Assembly: GCA_963978235.1 (NCBI GenBank)
Contig: CAXBQM010000041.1
Span: 1 to 10,181 of the forward strand
Direction: 5' to 3'
Length of the DNA: 10,181 bases
Origin: UBA7398 sp963978235
GTDB taxonomy: Bacteria > Actinomycetota > Actinomycetes > Nanopelagicales > Nanopelagicaceae
Below are positions 1 through 6,502 of this stretch, in pieces. Below the pieces are notes generated by a model. That model saw nothing but the letters and a program-made list of their open reading frames with translations, did no database searches and had not been told where the DNA came from. A program made the translations under genes and the position numbers. Within the stretch, counting starts at the first letter, position 1, and each line of letters starts with the position of its first letter.

Positions 1-213
1 AACCATCACATGTAATTTGTAATCAAGTGATTCATCAAGGGCGCGAAGCGAGCGCACTAAATATGCCAACCGTTTATTACCAGTTTCATTGATTAATTTT
101 GGATCTAATATGAAAACTGGAATGATTTCATCGCTCTCGGCAATTGCGGCCAAAAGCGCTGGATTGTCAGACAGTCTTAAATCGCGTCGAAACCAGAAGA
201 TTGCGCGCGACAT
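1..213 (-). CDS. phrB: DNA photolyase / cryptochrome family protein, N-terminal 71 residues (partial)
   Basis: This is the first 71 codons of a flavoprotein that likely repairs UV-induced cyclobutane pyrimidine dimers using light; the rest lies beyond position 1. The reverse-strand ATG at 213-211 opens MSRAIFWFRRDLRLSDNPAL, the characteristic opening of the photolyase/cryptochrome N-terminal alpha/beta domain that binds the antenna chromophore. It is followed by an 'IPVFILDP' beta strand near residues 31-38 and a 'NKRLAYLVRSLRALDESL' helix, both typical of the family. No good Shine-Dalgarno precedes the ATG. It starts 25 nt after the citrate synthase stop on the same strand, so co-transcription is plausible. 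With the FAD domain missing, a repair photolyase cannot be told from a cryptochrome, and the class (CPD or 6-4) is open. Family is confident; the gene symbol is tentative. Confidence 0.9.
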   Translation of the reverse strand, partial: MSRAIFWFRRDLRLSDNPALLAAIAESDEIIPVFILDPKLINETGNKRLAYLVRSLRALDESLDYKLHVMV

Positions 214-238
214 GTTTTGCCAGAAACGCTTGCTCGAC

Positions 239-1351
239 CTAGTTATGCAACTGATGCACTGATGGATCCCAACCGTGAACTTCTTCAGGTTTGCGTGGAC
301 CAGGTCCAATATAACGAGCAGATGGTCGAATTAAACGTCCAGTTTTCTTCTGCTCGAGAATATGAGCTGACCAACCAGCAGTACGGGCAGCGGTAAACAT
401 CGAAGTAAATAAATGCGATGGAACTTGTGCAAAATCAAGAACAATCGCCGCCCAGAATTCAACGTTAGTTTCTAAAACACGATCTGGACGACGTGCATGC
501 AATTCGGCAAGTGCAGCTTTTTCAAGTGCCAGCGCAACTTCATAACGCGGAGCGCCAAGTTCTTTTGCAGTGCGGCGAAGTGTGCGAGCGCGTGGATCTT
601 CGGCGCGATAAACACGGTGACCAAAGCCCATCAAACGTTCATTCTTATCCAATAATTCTTTTACATAACCAAGTGCGTCACCGCGCTTTTCAACTTCTTC
701 AATCATGTGAAGCACACGTGATGGCGCACCACCATGAAGTGGGCCAGACATCGCACCAACCGCACCAGAAATCGATGCCGCAACATCAGCGCCAGTTGAA
801 GCAATTACGCGCGAAGTAAATGTCGAAGCATTCATTCCATGTTCTGCAGCAGATACAAAGTAAGCATCGATTGCGCGAACATGTTTTGGATCTGGATTAC
901 CGCGCCAACGAATCATCATTCGCTCAACAACAGTATGTGCTTTATCAATTTCACTTTGTGGAACAACCGGCAAATCACCACGAGCAGATTGCGCAACAAA
1001 TGAAAGTGCCATCACTGATACGCGCGCTAAATCTTTACGTGCTTGTTCATCTGAAATATCAAGAAGTGGTTTCAACCCCCAGGCTGGTGCAAGCATGGCA
1101 ATCGCTGATTGCACATCAACGCGAACATCACCAGTATGAATTGGAAGTGGATATGGTTCAGCTGGCGGTAGACCTGGATTAAATTCATCATCAACGAGCA
1201 AGCCCCACACATTTCCAAATGTGATTCTGCCAACGAGATCTTCGATATCTACGCCGCGGTAACGGAGCGCGCTACCTTCTTTATCTGGTTCAGCGATCTC
1301 TGATTCAAACGCAACAACACCTTCAAGACCGGGTTTGAAATCGTCTGCCAC
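239..1351 (-). CDS. citA: Citrate synthase 2 (CitA type)
   Basis: Condenses acetyl-CoA and oxaloacetate to citrate, the entry step of the TCA cycle, in the cytosol. The 370-residue product opens with 'PGLEGVVAFESEIAEPDKEG' and 'ALRYRGVDIEDLV' and carries the expected His motifs: HGMNAS (H171), GPLHGGAP (H206) and GFGHRVYR (H245). The C-terminal 'AGWSAHILEQ' and 'IRPSARYIGPGPR' segments match actinobacterial CitA. The usual catalytic Asp in NVDF is Glu here (NVEF, E298); I recall the same Glu in mycobacterial CitA, so it looks like a subfamily trait rather than damage. Translation starts at GTG 1351-1349 with a good AAGGG six bases upstream. The gene diverges from pdxH across a 105-nt gap and is followed 25 nt later by the photolyase gene. 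A 2-methylcitrate synthase activity is possible in this fold but less likely from the sequence. Confidence 0.95.
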   Translation of the reverse strand: MADDFKPGLEGVVAFESEIAEPDKEGSALRYRGVDIEDLVGRITFGNVWGLLVDDEFNPGLPPAEPYPLPIHTGDVRVDVQSAIAMLAPAWGLKPLLDISDEQARKDLARVSVMALSFVAQSARGDLPVVPQSEIDKAHTVVERMMIRWRGNPDPKHVRAIDAYFVSAAEHGMNASTFTSRVIASTGADVAASISGAVGAMSGPLHGGAPSRVLHMIEEVEKRGDALGYVKELLDKNERLMGFGHRVYRAEDPRARTLRRTAKELGAPRYEVALALEKAALAELHARRPDRVLETNVEFWAAIVLDFAQVPSHLFTSMFTAARTAGWSAHILEQKKTGRLIRPSARYIGPGPRKPEEVHGWDPSVHQLHN

Positions 1352-1369
1352 TTTTAGCCCTTCGTCGCT

Positions 1370-1383
1370 GATCCCGCGGGATC
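1370..1383. promoter_or_regulatory. Perfect 14-bp palindrome in the citA leader
   Basis: GATCCCGCGGGATC reads identically on both strands and sits 18 bases before the citA GTG, just upstream of its ribosome binding site. It lies outside coding sequence and is more GC-rich than its surroundings. As DNA it could be a dimer-binding operator; as RNA it could fold into a five-pair stem with a CGCG loop. No known operator is recognised. Chance remains possible. Confidence 0.35.
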
Positions 1384-1427
1384 TCCTCGCGCCGTATTCT
1401 GCCCTTTGATAGGGAATCGGTAAAACC

Positions 1428-1460
1428 AGAGGGCAAGAGATGCCCCTAATGCGAAAGTGA
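1428..1460 (+). promoter_or_regulatory. pdxH leader: hairpin and possible six-codon upstream ORF
   Basis: Upstream of pdxH, GGGCA (1431-1435) and TGCCC (1441-1445) form a five-pair hairpin with loop AGAGA. Across it lies ATG CCC CTA ATG CGA AAG TGA (1440-1460), a six-codon ORF with an AGAGGG six bases before its ATG. Its TGA overlaps the pdxH GTG as GTGA, the classic arrangement for translational coupling. The pdxH GTG itself has no clear Shine-Dalgarno, which is what makes the coupling idea attractive. The ORF is so short that chance is a real alternative. Confidence 0.3.
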
Positions 1461-2161
1461 CGTTAGATACATACATGGATGAGCAGCAGGCAATAAGTCG
1501 AGAAGCTATCTCTGCGATGCGACGTGCCTATGGCGATGCTGGTTTATCTGAAGATCAGGTGGCGCACAATCCGATTGATCAATTCACGCGTTGGCTCGAT
1601 GATGCGTCCAAGAATTCGATGGTTGTCGAGGCAAATGGCATGGTGCTCTCTACAGTTGTCGATAACCAACCGATGTCTCGGAGCGTTCTACTTAAAGATG
1701 TGACGCAACAAGGTTTTACCTTCTTCACAAATTATGAATCGCAAAAAGGTGCTGCGCTTGAAATGAATCCCAATGTTTCACTGCTATTTCCGTGGTATCC
1801 CATGGAGCGACAAGTAATTATTCGAGGAAGCGCCACCAAAATTTCGCGAAGTGAGAGCGAGGCATATTTCCGCACTCGGCCTTGGTCTTCCCAAATTGGC
1901 GCTTGGGCAAGTTCACAATCTCGACCACTCGATTCTCGCGAAACTCTAGAGAAACGCTACGCAGAATTTGCCGCGAAATATCCAGAGCCGAAAAATTCTG
2001 AGCACAGTTCAGTTCCGATCCCGCCATATTGGGGCGGCTACCTCGTGTCACCGACTAGTATTGAATTCTGGCAAGGTCGCTACTCTCGATTACATGATCG
2101 ATTGCGGTACACCAGAGATAGCAATGGCGCTAACTGGAAACTAGAACGTTTCTATCCTTAA
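1457..2161 (+). CDS. pdxH: Pyridoxamine/pyridoxine 5'-phosphate oxidase
   Basis: FMN-dependent cytosolic oxidase that converts pyridoxamine or pyridoxine 5'-phosphate to pyridoxal 5'-phosphate (PLP), in the last step of PLP synthesis or in salvage. The 234-residue product shows the family motifs in order: 'RSVLLK' (75-80), 'FFTNYESQKG' (89-98), 'PWYPMERQVIIRG' (112-124), 'SQIGAWASSQSRP' (145-157) and 'FWQGRYSRLHDRLRY' (204-218), the last holding the Arg-Leu-His substrate site. Length is close to the usual 210-230. The start could be GTG 1457, used here, or ATG 1475; the conserved helix begins near residue 12, so both fit. GTG overlaps the stop of a mini-ORF. serC follows after 34 nt, and PLP is the cofactor of SerC, so the pairing makes metabolic sense. 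Confidence 0.95.
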   Translation: MTLDTYMDEQQAISREAISAMRRAYGDAGLSEDQVAHNPIDQFTRWLDDASKNSMVVEANGMVLSTVVDNQPMSRSVLLKDVTQQGFTFFTNYESQKGAALEMNPNVSLLFPWYPMERQVIIRGSATKISRSESEAYFRTRPWSSQIGAWASSQSRPLDSRETLEKRYAEFAAKYPEPKNSEHSSVPIPPYWGGYLVSPTSIEFWQGRYSRLHDRLRYTRDSNGANWKLERFYP

Positions 2162-2195
2162 TGTCATCTACCCACTTTTCAGGAGCGAATATTTC

Positions 2196-3329
2196 ATGAG
2201 TTCGACGAGTGCAGTAATCACCATCCCATCAGAGTTAAAACCACGCGATGGTCGATTTGGCTGTGGCCCTTCGAAAATTCGTCCGGAAGCTCTCGCTGCA
2301 CTCAGCGCTAGTGGTTCAGCCATTCTTGGAACATCGCATCGCCAAAAACCAGTAAAGAACGTCGTGAACCGAGTACGAACTGGTCTTTCTTCACTTTTTG
2401 CTCTCCCAGATGGCTACGAAGTAGTACTGGGCAATGGCGGTTCTACTGCTTTTTGGGATATCGCAACGCTCGGATTAATCGAAAAGAAATCGCAACACTT
2501 ATCCTTTGGAGAATTCTCATCAAAATTTGCAGCTGCCGCTAAGGAAGCGCCATTTCTTGATGATCCAACAATTATTAAATCTGAACCAGGTTCGCATCCA
2601 CTTCCAATCGCTGAAGCAGGTATTGATGTGTATGCGCTCACTCACAATGAAACATCGACTGGCGTTTCGATGCCAATTCATAGACCAGCACATTCTGATG
2701 GCGCACTTGTACTCGTTGATGCAACGAGCGCTGCTGGTGGAATTCACGTCTCAGCGAAAGAATTTGATACGTATTACTTTGCTCCACAAAAATCATTTGC
2801 ATCTGATGGCGGGCTCTGGATCGCACTCATGAGTCCAGCAGCACTGGAACGAGCAGCGAAGATTCGTGGAACGAATCGATGGATTCCCGCATTTTTTGAT
2901 CTCACCATTGCGATTGAAAATAGCAAACTTGATCAAACGTATAACACTCCGGCAGTAGCCACTTTGATGTTGCTTGCCGAACAAATCGAGTGGATGAACT
3001 CAAACGGCGGATTAAGTTTTGCAAGTGGTCGCAGCAACGAATCTGCAAAGATTATGTATGAGTGGGCAGAAAAAACTTCTTACACCACGCCATTTGTCAC
3101 AGATCCCGCTATGCGATCACCAGTCGTTGCCACAATCAATTTTGACGAGGCTATCGATGCGCTAGAAGTAGCTAAAACCCTCCGTGCAAATGGCATCGTT
3201 GATACTGAGCCCTATCGCAAGTTGGGAAAGAATCAACTTCGAGTCGGAATGTTTCCGGCAATTGATCCTGCTGATGTTCACGCACTTACTCAATGTATTG
3301 AGTTCGTTGTATCTGCGATGAGCAAGTAA
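2196..3329 (+). CDS. serC: Phosphoserine aminotransferase
   Basis: PLP-dependent class V aminotransferase that makes 3-phosphoserine from 3-phosphohydroxypyruvate and glutamate in the serine pathway; it acts in the cytosol. The 377-residue product opens with 'RFGCGPSKIRPEAL' (20-33), the actinobacterial/mycobacterial SerC variant of the GPS signature. It has 'LGNGGSTAFWD' for PLP phosphate binding (78-88), 'HNETSTGV' (150-157), 'VDATSAAGG' with the cofactor-pairing Asp (174-182) and 'FAPQKSFASDGG' with the Schiff-base lysine at about K199. Start ATG 2196 is preceded by AGGAG with a ten-base spacer. It lies 34 nt behind pdxH and 13 nt before the MFS gene. In gamma-proteobacteria SerC also serves de novo PLP synthesis; whether that applies here cannot be told. 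Confidence 0.95.
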   Translation: MSSTSAVITIPSELKPRDGRFGCGPSKIRPEALAALSASGSAILGTSHRQKPVKNVVNRVRTGLSSLFALPDGYEVVLGNGGSTAFWDIATLGLIEKKSQHLSFGEFSSKFAAAAKEAPFLDDPTIIKSEPGSHPLPIAEAGIDVYALTHNETSTGVSMPIHRPAHSDGALVLVDATSAAGGIHVSAKEFDTYYFAPQKSFASDGGLWIALMSPAALERAAKIRGTNRWIPAFFDLTIAIENSKLDQTYNTPAVATLMLLAEQIEWMNSNGGLSFASGRSNESAKIMYEWAEKTSYTTPFVTDPAMRSPVVATINFDEAIDALEVAKTLRANGIVDTEPYRKLGKNQLRVGMFPAIDPADVHALTQCIEFVVSAMSK

Positions 3330-3342
3330 ACGAGATCAGCAA

Positions 3343-4494
3343 TTGACTAAAACTTTTAAACACGATTCAGTTTTCTGGATTGTTAGTTTGCAAGGCGCTG
3401 TTTTTGGCTTCTTTATGGGTGGTTTTGGTCCGGCGCAACCACTACTGCAACAAGCACAAGGTACCTCTGGCGCTATCGCTGGCCTTCATGGCACCGCGCT
3501 CGGAGTCTCTTCGCTCATCGCCGGTTTAATTAATTCCCGATTAGTTCATCGATTCGGTCGAGTGGGAACTTCGTGGCTTGGCATGGTGATTTTCTTTATT
3601 GGTGGCATCACGTATGCACTTGCGCCATCACCCTTCATTTCAATCCCAGCATCTTTTCTCATTGGAATTGGCGTCTCAGCAATGATTAATTCAATGACGG
3701 CGCTCCTTGCAGTTCACTATGGACCACAAGCAGGTCGCGCAACGAGTCAATCGAATGGAATTAACTCACTCTCTAGCATGAGTGGAACTTTTTTCATCGG
3801 CTTATTAGCAACCGCATCTTTGAATTGGCGGCTCGGACTTTTGCTTCCTATTCCGTGCGGAATCGCGCTGTATTTTTTCTACCGAAATAGAGTGACCGAC
3901 GAAGAAATCCGAGATGACGTTCGCCAAAGTGGAAAATTAGGTCGAAAGTTTTGGATTGGTTGGTTGGGTCTTACTGCGTGCATCTCTACTGAATTTGCCA
4001 CCGGATTTTGGGCAGCTGCACTTCTCACAAATAGAACTGGACTGAGCACTGCAGTCGCAACGACCGCGGTACTTGCCTTTAGTTCTGGCATGGCTCTTGG
4101 GCGTTGGTTTAGTCCAATCGTGCTTTCGAAATTCGACTTAGATCATCGACTTTTACTTTTAATCACCATTCAACTTTTTGGATTCATTCTCTTCTGGTCA
4201 TCGCATCGTTCATTTCTCGCAATTCTCGGTCTTCATATTGTCGGCCTTGGAGTTTCGGCTCAGTTTGCGATGGCAACATTGCGTTTGGTCCGACTGAGTG
4301 AAAACCGACCAGATCTAGCGCTTGGAATGAATGCTTTTGGCGCTGGAATCGCAATAGCGGGAGCTCCATTGATACTTGGTGCGCTCTCCGACAGCATTGG
4401 TATTTCGCGCGGTTATTTAATGGTGCCAATTCTTATTGCAGTGGCGATGTTTACGGTTCGGCTTACTCCAACTCATCAAGGACAAGATGCATGA
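3343..4494 (+). CDS. MFS transporter, substrate unknown
   Basis: A 383-residue integral membrane protein of the major facilitator superfamily, with about twelve hydrophobic segments in two halves separated by a charged loop around residues 181-203 ('RNRVTDEEIRDDVRQSGK'). A degenerate motif A lies between the second and third segments ('SRLVHRFGRVG', 65-75). The YbjJ/YfkF-like sugar or drug transporter groups are possible, but nothing here fixes the substrate or direction. The start is TTG 3343, 13 nt after the serC stop, with only a weak GAGA upstream, so translation may depend on the preceding gene. Its TGA overlaps the ATG of a 26-codon membrane peptide gene. Position suggests one operon with pdxH and serC. 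Confidence 0.85.
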   Translation: MTKTFKHDSVFWIVSLQGAVFGFFMGGFGPAQPLLQQAQGTSGAIAGLHGTALGVSSLIAGLINSRLVHRFGRVGTSWLGMVIFFIGGITYALAPSPFISIPASFLIGIGVSAMINSMTALLAVHYGPQAGRATSQSNGINSLSSMSGTFFIGLLATASLNWRLGLLLPIPCGIALYFFYRNRVTDEEIRDDVRQSGKLGRKFWIGWLGLTACISTEFATGFWAAALLTNRTGLSTAVATTAVLAFSSGMALGRWFSPIVLSKFDLDHRLLLLITIQLFGFILFWSSHRSFLAILGLHIVGLGVSAQFAMATLRLVRLSENRPDLALGMNAFGAGIAIAGAPLILGALSDSIGISRGYLMVPILIAVAMFTVRLTPTHQGQDA

Positions 4495-4571
4495 GTTACA
4501 AAGTTCGACGAGTACTTACAATCGTGACTTTGATAGCGATTGTCTTACTTATTGTCGTAGGGAGTTTCTAG
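4491..4571 (+). CDS. Small single-span membrane peptide (26 aa), unknown function
   Basis: A short reading frame that I would call a real gene. ATG 4491 overlaps the stop of the upstream MFS gene (ATGA), and AAGGA at 4478-4482 lies eight bases before it, one of the best ribosome binding sites in the window. The product begins MSYKVRR, a basic stretch, followed by about 18 almost entirely hydrophobic residues (LTIVTLIAIVLLIVVGSF), then TAG. This is the pattern of a single transmembrane helix with a cytoplasmic N-terminus by the positive-inside rule. The last 27 nt overlap the 3' end of the converging MFS gene. A role as a small partner of the co-translated transporter is a guess; no family is recognised. 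Confidence 0.6.
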   Translation: MSYKVRRVLTIVTLIAIVLLIVVGSF

Positions 4572-5792
4572 TACATCCTCGATAAGAAAACTATCTGGCG
4601 CATCGAGGCTGCTTCTAAATCTCGTATAAATTGCGAGGACACTTAATGTTGTTACTAATCCACACAGCGTCATTGTCTGTCGCACTCCGATAGTTGAGCT
4701 GAGCCACCCAATTAATGGTGAACCAGCAGGTGTTCCGCCCATAAAGACCGTGAGATAAATCCCCATTACTCGACCACGAATTGCAGGATCGGTTCGTATT
4801 TGCACAATGGAGTTAGCGGTAATGAGAGTTAAGAGTGCGATACACCCACCGATAGGAAGCAGGATTGCGTAGATTGTGTAGGACGGTGCAAAACTTTCAA
4901 TCGCAACGATCAGTCCAAAAACCATCGCGCCAAACATCGCATAGCGAGGTTGTCGACGTTTCTCTAATCGCGCTGATAACAGCGCGCCAGTCAAAGAACC
5001 AATCGCCAAAATACTTCCTAGTGCACCATACGAAGCGGCGCCTTTATGAAAAACTTTTGTTGCCATTAGAGTATTGAAAATCATGAAATTTAAACCAAAT
5101 GTTGCCGTGAAAAAAACCGTAAACATCACGCCAAGAATGTCGCTGCGGGCTCTCACGTAAGCGAACGCTTCCCCGATCTTGGCATTGAGATTCGGCTTAT
5201 TTTCAATATGAAGTTCACTCTCTCGAACCGCATATAACGCAGCAAGAATAAAAATATATGAGGCGGCATTGAGTAAGAAGGAGGGGCCAGTCCCAAATGC
5301 TGCGATTAATAAGCCGGAGACTCCCGGTCCAATTAATCGAGCGAGATTAAAATTCGCCGAATTTAAACTTACTGCGTTTCCAAGATCAGATCGCCCGACA
5401 ATCTCTGCCGTAAAACTCTGCCGTACTGGCGCATCTATTGCGCTCGACAACCCCAAGGTAAATGCACAGACAAAGACATGCCATAACTTGATGTGGTGAG
5501 TAACTACGAGCAATCCGAGCGTGAGCGCTGATACGCCCCCACCAATATTGCACAGTAGTAATACCCGTCGTTTATTAAATCGATCAGCAAGTGCACCGCC
5601 TTGAATACTTAGTAGCAACGCTGGCAAAAATTGCACACCAGTCACCAGACCTACATATGTTCCGCTACCGGATAGTTGAAGGACTAACCAATCTTGTGCA
5701 ACGCGTTGCGCCCACGTTCCAATATTGGAGAGCGTATTTGCTGGATACATGATTCGATAATTGCGGTGACGAAATGACCGCAAATAACTCAT
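4545..5792 (-). CDS. MFS transporter, EntS/TMSE-like exporter family
   Basis: A 415-residue membrane transporter. The first helix region 'NTLSNIGTWAQRVAQDWLVLQLSGS' and motif A 'GGALADRFNKRR' (65-76) are typical of the MFS_3 / EntS group (PF05977), which includes enterobactin exporters and drug-efflux-like proteins. 'IDAPVRQSFTAEIV' and 'NSANFNLARLIGPG' are further family landmarks in the N-terminal half. Substrate unknown. Start ATG 5792-5790 lies only 17 nt from the divergent DUF2530 start. No Shine-Dalgarno is visible, but TAGAGT sits exactly six bases before ATG, as expected for a leaderless message. The 3' end converges on and overlaps the small membrane peptide gene by 27 nt. Confidence 0.88.
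   Translation of the reverse strand: MSYLRSFRHRNYRIMYPANTLSNIGTWAQRVAQDWLVLQLSGSGTYVGLVTGVQFLPALLLSIQGGALADRFNKRRVLLLCNIGGGVSALTLGLLVVTHHIKLWHVFVCAFTLGLSSAIDAPVRQSFTAEIVGRSDLGNAVSLNSANFNLARLIGPGVSGLLIAAFGTGPSFLLNAASYIFILAALYAVRESELHIENKPNLNAKIGEAFAYVRARSDILGVMFTVFFTATFGLNFMIFNTLMATKVFHKGAASYGALGSILAIGSLTGALLSARLEKRRQPRYAMFGAMVFGLIVAIESFAPSYTIYAILLPIGGCIALLTLITANSIVQIRTDPAIRGRVMGIYLTVFMGGTPAGSPLIGWLSSTIGVRQTMTLCGLVTTLSVLAIYTRFRSSLDAPDSFLIEDVLETPYDNK
5761..5783. promoter_or_regulatory. Inverted repeat, possible operator at the MFS/DUF2530 divergent promoter
   Basis: TTGCGGT (5761-5767) and ACCGCAA (5777-5783) are perfect seven-base inverted arms with a nine-base spacer. They end 14 bases before the shared -10 element and overlap the possible -35 for DUF2530 (ATGACC, 5774-5779, 18 bases from TACTCT). 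Binding by a dimeric repressor here could block one or both genes, and efflux-type MFS genes are often controlled this way. It lies inside MFS codons 4-11, so coding constraint or chance could also explain it. Confidence 0.35.
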
Positions 5793-5797
5793 AGCGG

Positions 5798-5804
5798 TAC
5801 TCTA
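5798..5804. promoter_or_regulatory. Shared bidirectional -10 element (TACTCTA) for two leaderless genes
   Basis: Top strand: TACTCT, six bases (actttc), then ATG of DUF2530. Bottom strand: TAGAGT, six bases (accgct), then ATG of the MFS gene. Both hexamers fit the TANNNT -10 pattern and both place the transcription start at or next to the A of ATG. Neither gene has room for a Shine-Dalgarno in the 17-base gap, and none is seen. Leaderless messages with this spacing are common in actinobacteria. Confidence 0.6.
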
Positions 5805-5809
5805 CTTTC

Positions 5810-5986
5810 ATGAAGCGAGTACTGCTGGTGATTATCGTTGGAATTTCGCTATGGATTACTGGTTTTGTTATAGCGCTTGCAAGCCACGCCGAAAGTAAAG
5901 TTCTTTACACCTGCGGAGTTGGCATCGCTCTTGGACTTATTGGTATTCGCTACACAATAAGACGAAACAAAAGAATCGGAATTTAA
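5810..5986 (+). CDS. DUF2530 family small membrane protein (58 aa)
   Basis: A 58-residue protein with two predicted membrane helices, roughly residues 4-24 and 33-50, and a basic tail (RRNKR). The second half 'LYTCGVGIALGLIGIRYTIRR' matches my memory of actinobacterial DUF2530, where a W..TC..G..LGL.G..Y..RR pattern is conserved; the first helix also holds the expected 'LW'. Function is unknown. It diverges from the EntS-like MFS gene with only 17 nt between the two ATGs. No Shine-Dalgarno is present, but a TACTCT -10 six bases before ATG suggests a leaderless transcript. Its TAA (5984-5986) overlaps the stop codon of the converging cold-shock gene inside one TTAA. The family call is from pattern recall and should be confirmed by a profile search. 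Confidence 0.8.
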   Translation: MKRVLLVIIVGISLWITGFVIALASHAESKVLYTCGVGIALGLIGIRYTIRRNKRIGI

Positions 5987-6363
5987 CCCTCTATCTGTTG
6001 CGCAATTCCGCGAAGTACCTTTGCAACGCGTTGCGCTTCAGCTTCAGAAGGAAAACGTCCGTGACGAATTCCATTTCCCACTCGATCTAACATCTTGATG
6101 CTCTCTTCGATAATGATTGCAAGATCATCATTTGCTTGGCGACTTCCAGAAAGTGTTGGTGGTGTATCTATCACTCGCACTGAGAGCGCTTGTGCCCCAC
6201 GACGGCCTTCAGCAATACCAAATTCAAGTTTGGTTCCAGGTTTAACTGTTGTTACGCCCGCAGGAAGATTTGCCGCAGCAAGATAAACATCTTCGCCTTC
6301 ATCAGAAGCGATGAAACCAAAACCCTTTTCAAGGCTGAACCATTTCACTCGTCCAGTTGGCAT
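5983..6363 (-). CDS. Cold-shock domain protein, CspB-like, with C-terminal helical extension
   Basis: Cytosolic nucleic-acid-binding protein. Residues 1-67 are a cold-shock domain opening 'MPTGRVKWFSLEKGFGFI', with RNP1 as KGFGFI (13-18). RNP2 is divergent: 'DVYLAA' (25-30) instead of the usual VFVH, so the His is absent. The domain continues through 'KLEFGIAEGRRGAQALSVRVI'. Residues about 75-126 form a charged, probably helical extension, making 126 residues against about 67 for a minimal Csp. Mycobacterial CspB has the same plan, so this is the long actinobacterial type. ATG 6363-6361 has a strong AGGAG six bases upstream. It is the last gene of a minus-strand run after groEL and DUF3027, but its 139-nt leader suggests its own promoter. 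The stop overlaps that of DUF2530. Confidence 0.92.
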   Translation of the reverse strand: MPTGRVKWFSLEKGFGFIASDEGEDVYLAAANLPAGVTTVKPGTKLEFGIAEGRRGAQALSVRVIDTPPTLSGSRQANDDLAIIIEESIKMLDRVGNGIRHGRFPSEAEAQRVAKVLRGIAQQIEG

Positions 6364-6502
6364 AGCAATCTCCTCTTCTCTTAATTCGTTTCTTCACGAG
6401 TTTTCTTACTCGTTACGTCCGCGTCTTCAGGCCGTGGTGCCACGGGCAGAGGGTCAGTTTATCTCAGGAATTTCTCGCGGCGTCGGTCAGTTTTTTATTG
6501 AG
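6364..6502 (-). promoter_or_regulatory. Leader and promoter region of the cold-shock gene
   Basis: The only sizeable gap in this minus-strand run. TAAACT (6461-6456) fits TANNNT and would give a leader of about 85 nt, in line with the long structured leaders known for other cold-shock mRNAs; no convincing -35 was found. Inside the leader are two inverted repeats: ACGAGT/ACTCGT (6396-6401 and 6408-6413, six-base loop) and CCGTGG/CCACGG (6432-6437 and 6440-6445). The first lies about 32 bases ahead of the start codon and could fold in a temperature-dependent way, which is inference. The AGGAG before the ATG is not in either stem. Confidence 0.4.

Noticed and set aside
493..1182. Two plus-strand open frames of 108 and 120 codons
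   Set aside because: Both are antisense to citrate synthase, have low-complexity His/Gln-rich translations and no recognisable family; shadows of the real gene.
1395..1400. TATTCT as a pdxH -10
   Set aside because: It matches TANNNT, but no -35 at suitable spacing was found, and A/T hexamers of this quality are frequent.
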